This document shows positions 1-9,230 of a stretch of 64,000 nt of DNA, in pieces. Source of the stretch: Gemmatimonadota bacterium (GTDB lineage: Bacteria; JAAXHH01); assembly GCA_026705925.1 (NCBI GenBank), contig JAPOZT010000017.1, forward strand, positions 62,001 to 126,000, read 5' to 3'. A program made the translations under genes and the position numbers. Every line of letters starts with the position of its first letter. Position 1 is the first letter of the stretch. The notes below the pieces were generated by a model. The model saw only the letters and a list, made by a program, of their open reading frames with translations, had not been told where the DNA came from and ran no database searches.

Positions 1-9
1 GCCTTCGAT

Positions 10-1953
10 TCATTCCGCCGCCTGGACGGTCCGGCTTGTCCGGACGGTCCGGTCGATTTCTTTTTCAATCGCGCCGATCAGGGCATCCACCGGCATGTTC
101 CCCTGGTCACCCTTGCCGTGACGGCGTACGGACACGTCGCCGGCCTCCATCTCACGGGCTCCGGCAATGGCCATGAAGGGGATCTTCTTCGTCTCTGCCT
201 CGCGGATCTTGTACCCTACTTTCTCGTTTCTCACGTCCGTCTCGACCCAGAATCCGGCGTCTTCGAGCCTGCGCGCCACGTCGCGGACGTACTCGGTCTG
301 GTGTTCCGAAATCCCGATCACGACGACCTGGACCGGCGCGAGCCAGGTCGGGAATGCGCCGGCGCAGTGTTCGATGTACACGCCGAGGAACCGTTCCAGG
401 CTGCCGAGCATGGCGCGGTGGATCAGCACCGGGCGGGCAGGCTTTCCGGATTCGGTAATGTATTCGAGATTGAAGAGTTCCGGCATGTTGAAGTCAAGCT
501 GGCATGTGCCCAGTTGCCAGGGGCGCTGCAGGGCGTCCTTCACGAAGAAATCCACTTTCGGCCCGTAGAAGGCCGCTTCGCCGGGCGACACTTCATAAGC
601 GACACCCAGGTCGTCCAGCACGCTGGCCAGGGTCTCCTCCGAGTGATCCCAGATCTCGTCGGAACCTGCGCGCTTGTCCGAGCGCGTGGACAGGTGGATA
701 CCGATGTCGTCGAAGCCCAGCATGGTGTAAGCGTCTGTCAGCATCTTGATGAAATCATTGACCTCGTCGCCGATCTGCTCGGGGCGGCAGTAGATGTGGG
801 CGTCGTCCTGCGCAAAGGAGCGCACCCGCATCAGGCCGGCCGTCACCCCGGAACGTTCGTGCCGGTGCAGCCGGGCGAAATCGGCGTACCGGACGGGCAG
901 ATCGCGGTAGGAATGGTGGCCTGCCGCGTACATGAGGCAGTGGCTGGGACAGTTCATCGGCTTGGGCGCGTATTCCCGGTCGTCGGCGTTTATGGTGAAC
1001 ATCTCGTCCCAGAAATGCTCGTAGTGGCCCGAGGTCTTCCACAGGTCGGCTTCGTAGATCAGCGGCGTGATGACTTCGTCGTACCCATACTTTTTATATA
1101 GTTCGCGCACATAGTCGGTCAGGGTGTTGTAAACCCGGGCGCCTTTCGGGAAGAAGAAGGGCGACGCCGGCGAAGAGGGGTGGAACATGAACAGCTCGAG
1201 TTGCCTGCCCAGCTTGCGGTGATCCCGCCGTTCGGCCTCTGCGCGCCGTTCCAGGTACTCGTCCAGGTCCTTTTTGCGGGGATAGGACACGCCATATATC
1301 CGCTGCAGGCTCTGGTTGTTCTCGTCCCCGTGCCAGTAGGCGGCCGCTACGTTGAGCAGCTTGAAGGCCTTTATCTTTCCGGTCGACGGGATGTGCGGGC
1401 CCCGGCAGAGATCGATGAAATCCCCCTGCTCGTAGATGCTGATCACTTCGTCCGCGGCGAGGTCGTCGATCATCTCGACCTTGTAGGACTCGCCCCGATC
1501 GTTGAACAGGGCGCGGGCATCCTCGCGGGAGAGCTCGCGGCGCCGGATGGGCATGTCCGCCCGGGACAGCTCGACCATGCGGCCTTCGATGCGCTCGAGA
1601 TCATCGGTCGTGAACGGCTCCGGCATGTCGAAGTCGTAATAGAATCCCTCATCGATCGGCGGACCGATGGTCAGTTGCGCTTCGGGGAACAGCTCCTTGG
1701 TGGCCTGTGCCATCAGGTGCGTCGTGCTGTGCCAGTAGACCTCCCTACCCTCGGGATTGCTGAAGGTCAAAACCTCCAGGGAGGCGTCACCGTCCAGCCG
1801 GTGGTCAAGGTCGACCTGGGCGCCGTCGATCTTGGCCGCAAGCGCAGCCTTCCCCAGACCGGGACCAATGCGCGCCACCGCGTCCATGACCGTTGATCCC
1901 TGCTCCATTTCGATGTGACCGCCGTCGGGAAGTGTGATCCTGACGTTTTTCAA
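10..1953 (-). CDS. thrS: Threonyl-tRNA synthetase
   Basis: This cytoplasmic class II synthetase charges tRNA-Thr with threonine and edits mischarged serine. The 647-residue length is normal for the full bacterial enzyme. An N-terminal TGS domain covers about residues 1-62. The editing domain shows HSTTH (H75, H79) and CRGPH (C183, H187). In the catalytic core the zinc ligands C335 (MNCPSH), H386 (DDAHIYC) and H512 (LIHRAMLGS) are all present, as is the motif 2 region RLHRHERSG. The C-terminal anticodon-binding domain is complete. The last coding bases are a short run of CGGTCC-type repeats that give a Thr/Arg-rich tail (RTVRTSRTVQ). It lies 153 bases downstream of the AAA+ ATPase gene on the same strand. 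Confidence 0.98.
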   Translation of the reverse strand: MKNVRITLPDGGHIEMEQGSTVMDAVARIGPGLGKAALAAKIDGAQVDLDHRLDGDASLEVLTFSNPEGREVYWHSTTHLMAQATKELFPEAQLTIGPPIDEGFYYDFDMPEPFTTDDLERIEGRMVELSRADMPIRRRELSREDARALFNDRGESYKVEMIDDLAADEVISIYEQGDFIDLCRGPHIPSTGKIKAFKLLNVAAAYWHGDENNQSLQRIYGVSYPRKKDLDEYLERRAEAERRDHRKLGRQLELFMFHPSSPASPFFFPKGARVYNTLTDYVRELYKKYGYDEVITPLIYEADLWKTSGHYEHFWDEMFTINADDREYAPKPMNCPSHCLMYAAGHHSYRDLPVRYADFARLHRHERSGVTAGLMRVRSFAQDDAHIYCRPEQIGDEVNDFIKMLTDAYTMLGFDDIGIHLSTRSDKRAGSDEIWDHSEETLASVLDDLGVAYEVSPGEAAFYGPKVDFFVKDALQRPWQLGTCQLDFNMPELFNLEYITESGKPARPVLIHRAMLGSLERFLGVYIEHCAGAFPTWLAPVQVVVIGISEHQTEYVRDVARRLEDAGFWVETDVRNEKVGYKIREAETKKIPFMAIAGAREMEAGDVSVRRHGKGDQGNMPVDALIGAIEKEIDRTVRTSRTVQAAE

Positions 1954-2106
1954 TGACTGACTCCCGGTTTACTCCACAACGTATACCAGTCTGGTCCAGG
2001 CTGGTCCGCCCGGTTCCACAAGGCCCTTCTACCTACCGGACAAACAGAAAAAAATAAGGCGCGCACGGGGATTTGTCAATAGATTTACCTACCTCGAAAA
2101 CCCCGC

Positions 2107-3573
2107 TCAGCCTTCGAACAGACTGCCCATCATATCGCTGTAGGAACGCCGGCCGTCGGCGACGTTCTTGCTGATTCTCGAATGCTGGTGCAGGCCCTCG
2201 AGCAGGAACTCCATGGCCACGGACAGTTCCGCCCGGTTTTCCGTCCGCACGTGCCGGCCGGCCAGCTTCCGCAACCCGTCGACGCCATTCAGCGCGCCAT
2301 AATAGGATTTGTCGTCCATGGTGTCCGAAATCTCGACGGTCTGTCCTTCTTCGAACCAGGCGAGGACTTCCTGGTAGCACGCGCCGCGTTCATCGACTTC
2401 GCCATCTTCGCCGTAGACCGCGGGGAAGTAGTGTCCGAAGACCTCTTTCACGGCCCGGCCGATCAGCGCCTCGGCCACCTTGACCTCGCCTTCCTGCTCG
2501 CCCTCGTACACGAGTTCCAGCTTGCCCGTCATCGCCGGGATCACGGCGGACAGGTCGCACATGCGGGGCACGACGGACCGCTTGCCCTGCAGGATGCATC
2601 GCTTCTCGACCTGGCTGACCAGGTTCTCCATGGCGGCGATGGTCATGCGCGTGCTTACGCCGGAGGTCTGGTCGATGAACTCGCTGCTCCGGGCCTGGAA
2701 GGCGATCTCCTCCACCGTCTCGCGCAGGAAGGACGGCATGTCGACCCGCACGCCGCCGGGCCGCTCCGTCCAGGCCTCCTGGTCGGTGATGGCCATGGCG
2801 TATTCGCGGCTGACGGGATAGTGGGTCAGGATCTGCGAATCGATCCGGTCCTTGAGCGGGGTAATGATGGTTCCGCGATTGGTATAGTCTTCGGGGTTCG
2901 CCGAGAAGACGATCATCACGTCCAGGGGGATCCGCACCGGGAATCCCCGGATCTGGATGTCCTTCTCCTCCATGATGTTCAGCAGGCCGACCTGGATGCG
3001 GGGCTGAAGATCGGGCAGTTCGTTCACGGCGAAAATGCCCCGGTTCATCCTCGGGATGATGCCGAAGTGGATCACGCCCTCGTGGGCGTAGTGAAGCCGC
3101 TGGGAGGCCGCCTTGATGGGATCGATGTCGCCGATCAGGTCGGATATGGTCACGTCGGGCGTGGCGAGCTTCTCGCCGTAGCGCCGCGACCGGCCGATCC
3201 ATTCGATGGGGGTGTCGTCCCCGTGTTCGGACACGAGGTCCCGGGCGCGCCGGCTGACGGGCGCGTAGGGCGAACTGTTGATCTCGCAGCCCGCGATCAC
3301 GGGCAGGTACTCGTCAAGCAGCGTGACCAGGGCTCTCAGGATACGGGTCTTCGCCTGCCCCCGCAGGCCGAGCAGAATGAAGTCGTGCCGGGACAGGATC
3401 GCGTTGACCAGTTCGGGGATGACGGTCTCGTCGTATCCTACGATACCGGGAAAGACCTGCTCGCCGCGGGCAAGCTTGACCATCAGGTTGTCCCGCATCT
3501 CGTCCTTGACGGTCCGTTGCGGATATCCCATGCCGCGCAGCGCACCGATGGTCGTGGCAGCGGTGTAGTCCAT
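2107..3573 (-). CDS. AAA+ ATPase, MoxR/magnesium-chelatase (BchI-like) type
   Basis: This predicted cytoplasmic AAA+ ATPase has 488 residues. The P-loop GLRGQAKT lies at about 69-76 and the Walker B region RGIFAVNELPDL at about 178-189. Sensor 1 (FSANPEDY, about 223-230) is followed by an arginine-finger-like KDRID. The first acidic residue of the usual Walker B DE pair is Asn here, but the catalytic Glu is kept. MoxR and BchI ATPases normally work with a von Willebrand factor A partner that presents the substrate. No such gene is nearby, so partner and substrate are unknown. The upstream gap is shared with the divergent gene at 3755. Family placement is firm; a chelatase role is not implied. 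Confidence 0.85.
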   Translation of the reverse strand: MDYTAATTIGALRGMGYPQRTVKDEMRDNLMVKLARGEQVFPGIVGYDETVIPELVNAILSRHDFILLGLRGQAKTRILRALVTLLDEYLPVIAGCEINSSPYAPVSRRARDLVSEHGDDTPIEWIGRSRRYGEKLATPDVTISDLIGDIDPIKAASQRLHYAHEGVIHFGIIPRMNRGIFAVNELPDLQPRIQVGLLNIMEEKDIQIRGFPVRIPLDVMIVFSANPEDYTNRGTIITPLKDRIDSQILTHYPVSREYAMAITDQEAWTERPGGVRVDMPSFLRETVEEIAFQARSSEFIDQTSGVSTRMTIAAMENLVSQVEKRCILQGKRSVVPRMCDLSAVIPAMTGKLELVYEGEQEGEVKVAEALIGRAVKEVFGHYFPAVYGEDGEVDERGACYQEVLAWFEEGQTVEISDTMDDKSYYGALNGVDGLRKLAGRHVRTENRAELSVAMEFLLEGLHQHSRISKNVADGRRSYSDMMGSLFEG

Positions 3574-3723
3574 GTGCTCCCGGGCGTCCGAAAATGGATG
3601 GATTCGAGGGGAGGATCCGTGGCGTGGATTTCCCTTCCGACAGTCGACGGATTCTATCCCGCGAGGCCCGTCCTGTCAACCCTTTTTTGGCTTCTCCCGG
3701 GGCCCGGCGCACCGCCTTTTCCT

Positions 3724-3752
3724 TTGACTTGGGCGAGCTTGTTGGCTATGTT
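3724..3752 (+). promoter_or_regulatory. Candidate sigma-70 promoter, near-leaderless
   Basis: TTGACT at 3724-3729 and TATGTT at 3747-3752 are separated by 17 bases. The predicted transcription start (about 3759) falls next to the ATG at 3761. The neighbouring gene may therefore be read from a near-leaderless message, with 3761 rather than 3755 as the start. Confidence 0.4.
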
Positions 3753-3754
3753 GA

Positions 3755-4672
3755 ATGGTCATGAAGAACGTGATCCACGCAGCGCTCATCGCGTCGCTGG
3801 CCGTCGCGCTGGTTGCCGTGGGCCTGGTCGAATTGCGCTGGCATGTCATCGAACGGTTCGTCGGCGCCTACATGGACGCCCGCAACGATTCCCGCGACCG
3901 GCTGGAGCGGTTCGTCGACCAGGAGAGCCGGACCAACCAGGCGCTGGAGAAGGCGAACGAATTGATCGAGCAGCGCAGCCAGTTCGCGCTGGACGAGGGA
4001 GAGGATCCGGGCCGGACGGATACCGGGTACGCTATACCCTCCGACGTCGTCCGGCTGGAACGCGGGCACAAGCTGATCATGACCCGGGACCGTTTCCTGG
4101 CCATGCCCGAATGGTTGACCGGCGCCGACCCTCCTCCCGGGACGCGTACCGCGGACCGGCCACGCTTCAGGCCCTATGAGCCGGTGGTCACGCCCGTTGC
4201 CGCGGGGGCGGATTCACTTTCCCGTCCACAGGCGGCCTTCGAACCCGATTCCCTTGCAGACTGGACGCGCACGGTCGTCATCCGCCCGGGGTGGATACGC
4301 CGTGGCGAGGTCTACATGGTGGACGACGACAACTACATCCTGCACCGCATGCCCATATCGGCCGGGCAATTCGATCTCATCGACGCGTACGCATCGGCGT
4401 CCGAGGGACGGATGCACGAAGACATGGAGCACGTGTACGAGGCCGGGGTGTTTTTCGACACGCTGCGGAGCCTGGACATGGAAATGCGGGACGAGATCAT
4501 CGATCCGATCAAATTCAGGGACCTGGAAGAGACCGCGCAGCGGGTAGGGGTATCGGAGAACCAGCGGATCATCCAGATCGAACGGCTGGTCGACGGCCAG
4601 ATCACCGTGGTCACCATACCGGTGTCCGCGGACCTGTTCGTGGAACTGTACGTGGCGCTCGGCGCGCTTTGA
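3755..4672 (+). CDS. Membrane-anchored protein of unknown function
   Basis: I do not recognise this 305-residue protein. An N-terminal hydrophobic segment (about residues 6-26) is probably an uncleaved anchor. A charged, probably helical stretch follows (about 27-85, ending near QRSQFALDEGED), then a soluble C-terminal part rich in acidic residues and valine. No catalytic motif is evident. Two ATG starts are possible, at 3755 and 3761. The second fits a promoter whose predicted transcript begins at about 3759. It sits 31 bases before the penicillin-binding protein on the same strand, so a cell-envelope role is plausible from context only. Confidence 0.65.
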   Translation: MVMKNVIHAALIASLAVALVAVGLVELRWHVIERFVGAYMDARNDSRDRLERFVDQESRTNQALEKANELIEQRSQFALDEGEDPGRTDTGYAIPSDVVRLERGHKLIMTRDRFLAMPEWLTGADPPPGTRTADRPRFRPYEPVVTPVAAGADSLSRPQAAFEPDSLADWTRTVVIRPGWIRRGEVYMVDDDNYILHRMPISAGQFDLIDAYASASEGRMHEDMEHVYEAGVFFDTLRSLDMEMRDEIIDPIKFRDLEETAQRVGVSENQRIIQIERLVDGQITVVTIPVSADLFVELYVALGAL

Positions 4673-4703
4673 TCCGTCCACCGCGGACGGACCGGGATAG
4701 GCG

Positions 4704-7091
4704 ATGGACTTATCAAGAGAACACCAGGAGACCCCGATCGCGCGGTCATTCAGGTATATACGGCGCGTGGTATACGCAGGATTCGGCGTACTGCTGTTCG
4801 GTGCGCTCGTGGCCGTCGTGCTGTTCTACCTCACCGTGCCGTCCATTCCCCGCCTTCCGGACGATTTGAACGACATCTTCGGACAGATGACCCGGATCTA
4901 CGCCGAAGACCAGGAGGGCAATCCCCGCCTGGTGCATACGCTGGGCGGCCATCGCCGTGTCGCGCTGGAGGAGATCGCGCCGGTGTTCCGGGACGCCATC
5001 ATCGCCACCGAGGACGCCGATTTCTTCCAACACCGGGGCGTGGACAAGCCCGGCATCGTCCGGGCCTTCGTGACCAACCTCCGCGAAGGCGAGATCCTGG
5101 GGCAGGGCGCGAGCACGATCACCCAGCAACTGGCGCGTCACCTCTTCTTCACCCGTGAAAAGGTATGGATCCGCAAGATCCGCGAGGCCATGGCCTCCAT
5201 GCAGATCGAGGCGAGGTTCAGCAAAGACGAGATCCTGTCCGCCTACTGCAACAACATGTATTTCGGCGCCGACGCCTACGGCGTGGAGGAGGCCGCGCAA
5301 CGGTTCTTCAGCAAGCGCGCGAGCGAGCTCACGCTCGGCGAATCCGCCCTGCTTGCCGGGCTGGTCCAGCGGCCGAGCGACTACAACCCCTACTACCGCA
5401 TGGACCGTGCGCTTAGCCGCAGGGAGACCGTGTTCCGCCGCATGATGGACAACGGGTACATCACGGAGGAAGATGCCGCGCTGGCCCGGGAGCAGGAGAT
5501 CACGCTCAAGGGCACGAGCATCGGCCCGGCCAGGGGGCCGTACTACCTCGATTACGTCGAAGACCTCCTGATCCGCCGCTTCGGCAGCAACCTGGTCTAC
5601 AACGGCGGGCTCACGGTGCATATCGCCATGGATCTCGACCTGCAGGAACTTGCCGAAGAGACCATCAACACCCGGATGACCTACGTGGATTCGCTGGTCG
5701 GCGACCCGGCCTACGAAACGGCCACGTCGGAAGAGCGGAAGCAGGCGCTCGAGGCGGCGCTCGTCGCCGTCGACACGCGCACTGGTGCGGTACGGGCCCT
5801 GGCCGGGGGCCGGGACTACACGGCGAGCGAGTTCAACCGGGCCGTCGAGAGCAACCGGCAACCGGGGTCCGGCTTCAAGCCGGTCGTCTATCTGGCCGCG
5901 CTGGACCACCTGGGTTATTCCGCCAAGACGGTCGTGGTGGACGAACCCGTGGCCTATACCACCGAACTGGGAGATCTCTGGGAACCCCAGAACTTCACCC
6001 GGGAGTACGAAGGGTCCGTCATCCTCAAGCGGGCCTTCATGCGTTCGATCAACGTGGTCTCCGCGAAACTCGTCAGCGAGGTCGGCCCCTCGACAGTCAT
6101 CGAGTATGCCCGCCGCCTGGGCATCACCAGCCCGCTGGAGCCCATACTCTCCCTGGCGCTGGGTACCAACGGCGTCTCGCCCCTGGAAATGGCTTCCGCC
6201 TATTCCGTGTTCGCCACGGGCGGGATCTACCACAGGCCCTACGTCATCACCCGCGTGGAAGATTCCGAGGGCAGGGTGATCGAGGAAACCGAACCGGAAT
6301 CGCGTCGCGTGATCAGCGAGCAGTCCGCCTACCTGATGCTCGATCTCCTGCGCGGGGTCATAAGCGGCGGCACGGGGGTCGGCGCACGCTACAGGTATGG
6401 TTTCACGGCCCCGAGCGGCGGGAAGACGGGAACTTCAAGCGAATCCAGGGACGTCTGGTTCAACGGTTTTACGAAGGACCTCGCGGCATCCGTCTGGGTG
6501 GGATACGACGATGCCCGGCCCCTCCTGTCCATCGTGGAAGACGAGGAGATCACCGGCGCTTCGGGCGCCATACCCGTCTGGGCACCCTTCATGAAACAGG
6601 CCGCGGCGCTGCAGGAGCAGCGTGAAGTCCAGGCGGCGATGGCGGCGGCCGATTCCGTGGACGGACGGCTGGCCGTTCTTCCGCACGCAGGGGCCGGCGA
6701 GGACGGCGGACCGGAAGCCGGGGTTGATACGACCGCGGACGAAGAAGCGAAACCACCGCCGGCTTTCCCCATGCCGCTGGGCATCGAAAAGATCCGCGTC
6801 GACTTCCGCACGGGCCGGCTGTCCCAGGACCTGGAGCGCTCCCTGGTCGTGACCGTCCGGGGCACGAATCCCAGGGTAAGGACGGAGATGGTCCTGCCGG
6901 ACGGAGCCGCACCCGAAGAGACCGGTCTGCTGGAGCCAGGCGGACCAGGCGGACCAGGCGGACCAGGCGGACCAGGCGGACCAGCGAACGGGACCGCACC
7001 CGGAGAGACTGCAACCGAAGAGACCGGACTCATGAAACCACCGGCGTCGACGGAACCGACTGGTCAGGCCGCTAGGGCGGGGGATCAGTAG
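4704..7091 (+). CDS. Class A penicillin-binding protein (PBP1A type)
   Basis: This bifunctional peptidoglycan glycosyltransferase/transpeptidase (795 residues) is anchored by one N-terminal membrane segment (about 25-46) and acts in the periplasm. The GT51 domain shows EDADFF (catalytic Glu about 103), GASTITQQLARH and the RKIREA segment. The transpeptidase domain carries all three active-site motifs: SGFK (S389, K392), SIN (about 448-450) and KTG (about 574-576). The C-terminal tail after about residue 735 is low complexity with five Gly-Gly-Pro units encoded by perfect 9-base repeats, followed by repeated PGETATEETG-like segments. The catalytic part is typical; the tail is not conserved in the family and probably varies between strains. 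Confidence 0.95.
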   Translation: MDLSREHQETPIARSFRYIRRVVYAGFGVLLFGALVAVVLFYLTVPSIPRLPDDLNDIFGQMTRIYAEDQEGNPRLVHTLGGHRRVALEEIAPVFRDAIIATEDADFFQHRGVDKPGIVRAFVTNLREGEILGQGASTITQQLARHLFFTREKVWIRKIREAMASMQIEARFSKDEILSAYCNNMYFGADAYGVEEAAQRFFSKRASELTLGESALLAGLVQRPSDYNPYYRMDRALSRRETVFRRMMDNGYITEEDAALAREQEITLKGTSIGPARGPYYLDYVEDLLIRRFGSNLVYNGGLTVHIAMDLDLQELAEETINTRMTYVDSLVGDPAYETATSEERKQALEAALVAVDTRTGAVRALAGGRDYTASEFNRAVESNRQPGSGFKPVVYLAALDHLGYSAKTVVVDEPVAYTTELGDLWEPQNFTREYEGSVILKRAFMRSINVVSAKLVSEVGPSTVIEYARRLGITSPLEPILSLALGTNGVSPLEMASAYSVFATGGIYHRPYVITRVEDSEGRVIEETEPESRRVISEQSAYLMLDLLRGVISGGTGVGARYRYGFTAPSGGKTGTSSESRDVWFNGFTKDLAASVWVGYDDARPLLSIVEDEEITGASGAIPVWAPFMKQAAALQEQREVQAAMAAADSVDGRLAVLPHAGAGEDGGPEAGVDTTADEEAKPPPAFPMPLGIEKIRVDFRTGRLSQDLERSLVVTVRGTNPRVRTEMVLPDGAAPEETGLLEPGGPGGPGGPGGPGGPANGTAPGETATEETGLMKPPASTEPTGQAARAGDQ
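6939..6985 (+). repeat. 9-base tandem repeat (GGCGGACCA) inside the PBP1A tail
   Basis: Five near-perfect head-to-tail copies of GGCGGACCA encode a Gly-Gly-Pro run in the C-terminal tail of the penicillin-binding protein. Similar 9-base units occur elsewhere in the window in and between genes. Confidence 0.9.
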
Positions 7092-7147
7092 GACTCGAGT
7101 TGAAAAGTCGTGGGACTACAAAGGAGATTCAGTTCCCGTGCGGGTGC

Positions 7148-7444
7148 TCAGGCCCTGACCTCAAGCCCGGACCGGTTGCGGTCTATCGCTTCCCGGACCG
7201 CGGGAATCAGGAAGACGTTTTCCAGGGGAAATTCGGAGAAGGCGCGGCCGAGGAGATTGATCCGGCCATCGGTGTCGAGCCGCTTGTTGATGACGATATG
7301 GTACCTGCCGCGGTACCGGCACAGCCCGCCGTCGCCGTCCAGCTTGCCGTAGCGGACCCGGATCGACATCCGTTCCGCCAGGTCTTCGAATTCCTGCAAT
7401 AGGGTCGTACTGTCCATGGCGCACACGAAAGCAAGACGATCCAC
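7148..7444 (-). CDS. Small conserved-looking hypothetical protein
   Basis: I do not recognise this 98-residue soluble protein by function. It has a compact alpha/beta character with a YGKLDGDGG-LCRYRGRYHIVIN core and a hydrophobic C-terminal half (LLGRAFSEFPLENVFLIPAVREAI). This looks like a folded protein rather than a chance reading frame. The start may be GTG at 7444 or ATG at 7417; the second gives an 89-residue protein beginning MDSTTLLQEF. It is convergent with the penicillin-binding protein gene. Confidence 0.65.
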   Translation of the reverse strand: MDRLAFVCAMDSTTLLQEFEDLAERMSIRVRYGKLDGDGGLCRYRGRYHIVINKRLDTDGRINLLGRAFSEFPLENVFLIPAVREAIDRNRSGLEVRA

Positions 7445-7595
7445 GATAGCCTGCCGGTCCTGAAACTCCCTTTGAAGCCGCGGATCGGACTCCGACTCGC
7501 ACGTCGCTGTTACAGGACGCTTTAATGAGTCGTAACATATATCGGCCGCCGCCTCCGGTCAAGTCCCGATGTCCCGGAGCGGGGGAACAAAACAC

Positions 7596-7624
7596 TTGAC
7601 ACCGGGCAGCTGGATCAAGATATT
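7596..7624 (+). promoter_or_regulatory. Candidate promoter of the tRNA-Gly/tRNA-Cys pair
   Basis: A perfect -35 element TTGACA (7596-7601) is followed after 17 bases by GATATT (7619-7624), a 4 of 6 match to the -10 consensus. It is about 47 bases upstream of the mature tRNA-Gly 5' end. Confidence 0.5.
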
Positions 7625-7670
7625 TTCGGGGATGTTTGCAGTACGGTTCTCGAAGGTTTGCGTGTTATCA

Positions 7671-7742
7671 GCGGGAGTAGCTCAGCGGTAGAGCATCACC
7701 TTGCCAAGGTGAGGGTCGCGGGTTCAAGCCCCGTCTCCCGCC
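7671..7742 (+). tRNA. tRNA-Gly (anticodon GCC)
   Basis: A full cloverleaf is visible. The acceptor stem GCGGGAG pairs with CTCCCGC (7735-7741). The D-arm is AGCTCAGCGGTAGAGC. The anticodon stem-loop carries GCC in the loop TTGCCAA. The T-arm holds GGTTCAAGCC. No CCA is encoded. It is followed 9 bases later by tRNA-Cys, so the two are probably one transcript. Confidence 0.97.
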
Positions 7743-7751
7743 TTCGGACGT

Positions 7752-7823
7752 GGCGGCATAGCCAAGTGGCTAAGGCACGGGACTGCAAATCCTCGATCGC
7801 CGGTTCGAATCCGGCTGCCGCCT
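7752..7823 (+). tRNA. tRNA-Cys (anticodon GCA)
   Basis: The acceptor stem GGCGGCA pairs with TGCCGCC (7816-7822), followed by the U73 discriminator expected for cysteine tRNA. The anticodon loop is CTGCAAA and the T-loop GGTTCGAATCC. CCA is not encoded. Confidence 0.97.
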
Positions 7824-7967
7824 TGTATCCTTCCATTTCCCAATCCAAACTGCAATCGATCGTGGCCAGACTTTCCGGAAACATCCCGTTTCCAGCCATC
7901 GTCCTGCGTGCTTTCACGCGGTAGGACCGCGCGATGCCAGGGGCGCCGACGGGCCCGTCATTCCTTC

Positions 7968-7996
7968 TTGCACCCCCCGAATCCCCGCAGTATAAT
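7968..7996 (+). promoter_or_regulatory. Candidate sigma-70 promoter for the beta-propeller gene
   Basis: TTGCAC (7968-7973) and a perfect TATAAT (7991-7996) are separated by 17 bases. The predicted start at about 8003 leaves a 5' leader of about 52 bases before the ATG at 8055. Confidence 0.6.
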
Positions 7997-8054
7997 AGCC
8001 ATCGAACAAGCGATCGAACCGACCGGATACACTTTGAATCAAGGCACGGGAACC

Positions 8055-9155
8055 ATGGCGAAAATCGAGTGGGTCCGGCGCATCTACGAAGACGGCTGGC
8101 ACAACGCCTTTACGGATTTCCAGTTCTTCAAGGGCCGGTACTACATCTGCTTCCGCAACGGCCTTTCCCACGTGAGTTCCGAGGGGAAAGCGGTGGTTAT
8201 CGCCAGCGACGACCTGGTGGACTGGCATCGGGCAGGCGTGCCGGTCAACACCACGGGCGACGACCGGGATCCCCACCTGGTCGCGACGGAAGACCGGCTT
8301 TTCGTATACGCCGGAAATGTCACCCGGCCGGATCCGGTGCAGCACGGCGATGAAGGACCGCGCCTCATACGGTCCGTCTGTTCCTTCAGCGAGGACGGCG
8401 CGTCGTGGACGGAACCACAACAAGTTTACCGGGACGGGTACTGGTTGTGGGGCGTCGGCCGTGCCGATGACCGTGCTGACGACCTGCTTTACGGGCTCGC
8501 CTACGGTAACGAACCATCGGAATGGAACCTGAAACCGACCGAGCTTCACCTATTGCAGTCTACGGACGGGCTGGTATGGGAACTGGTGTCCGTGGTCACG
8601 CGGAACGGCAGCGAAGCCACCTTCCGCATCACTGATGCCGGTACCATGCGCGTGGCCATCCGCGGCGGCGACGAAAACCGGTTCACCATAGCCGTCGCGA
8701 AACCACCTTACACGGACTGGCGGCTTCAGAACCTCGGCGAGTCGATTCCGGCGCCCCGGCTTGTAGTCGCCGGCGGACGGGAATACGTCATCGGCCGGCA
8801 GCACGTGCGCGAGCCGGGCGGGCCGAGCGGGCAGGGTGGTCCGAGCGGGTCGGGCGGACCGGGCGATAAGAACGCAGCGGGCGATACGGACGCAGCGGGC
8901 GGATCGGGCAGGCCAGACGACGCGGCCGACCCCGGGCGGATCGTCGAGCGTCGCACGAGTATCTGGCGGGTGGAGGAGGACGGCGTGGTCCACGTACTCG
9001 ACCTGCCCTCCGGCGGCGACACCTCCTACGTTGGCGCGGTACAGCATGAAGACGGCGCCCTGCTGCTCAGCTACTACTCGCAGCACGAAGTGGAGACGGG
9101 CGAGAAGCACTTTCTCTATCCGGCGAACATATACCTGGCCAAGGTCAGGCTGTAG
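8055..9155 (+). CDS. Asp-box beta-propeller protein (sialidase/GH43-like fold)
   Basis: This 366-residue protein has repeated Asp-box-type motifs (for example SEDGASW, STDGLVW, ASDDLVDW), each at the end of a predicted beta-propeller blade. This is the fold of BNR/exo-alpha-sialidase-like and GH43/32-like proteins. I cannot assign a substrate, and no signal peptide is evident. The start at 8055 (MAKIEWVRR) is preferred because upstream in-frame sequence is not protein-like and overlaps the promoter. About residues 255-300 are a Gly/Ser/Asp-rich low-complexity insertion encoded by GC-rich short repeats, probably a loop between blades. It is followed by a phytanoyl-CoA dioxygenase and an SDR on the same strand. 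Confidence 0.75.
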   Translation: MAKIEWVRRIYEDGWHNAFTDFQFFKGRYYICFRNGLSHVSSEGKAVVIASDDLVDWHRAGVPVNTTGDDRDPHLVATEDRLFVYAGNVTRPDPVQHGDEGPRLIRSVCSFSEDGASWTEPQQVYRDGYWLWGVGRADDRADDLLYGLAYGNEPSEWNLKPTELHLLQSTDGLVWELVSVVTRNGSEATFRITDAGTMRVAIRGGDENRFTIAVAKPPYTDWRLQNLGESIPAPRLVVAGGREYVIGRQHVREPGGPSGQGGPSGSGGPGDKNAAGDTDAAGGSGRPDDAADPGRIVERRTSIWRVEEDGVVHVLDLPSGGDTSYVGAVQHEDGALLLSYYSQHEVETGEKHFLYPANIYLAKVRL

Positions 9156-9230
9156 GCAGGATCCGGGCCCGATCCTTAAGCCCGGCAAGATCCCCGGCTC
9201 ACGTACCTTGAATCAAACACCGGAGTTGCC

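Noticed and set aside
118..1101. Long open frame antisense to thrS
   Set aside because: GC-rich genes leave long antisense open frames. The thrS frame carries all catalytic motifs, and the antisense product shows only composition-biased sequence.
2182..4179. 665-codon open frame antisense to the AAA+ ATPase and running into the next gene
   Set aside because: It crosses a promoter region and a real gene in another frame; the translated sequence has no family features.
6939..6985. Short direct repeats resembling a CRISPR array
   Set aside because: The repeats are 9 bases, contiguous, without spacers, inside a coding region, and no cas gene is present.
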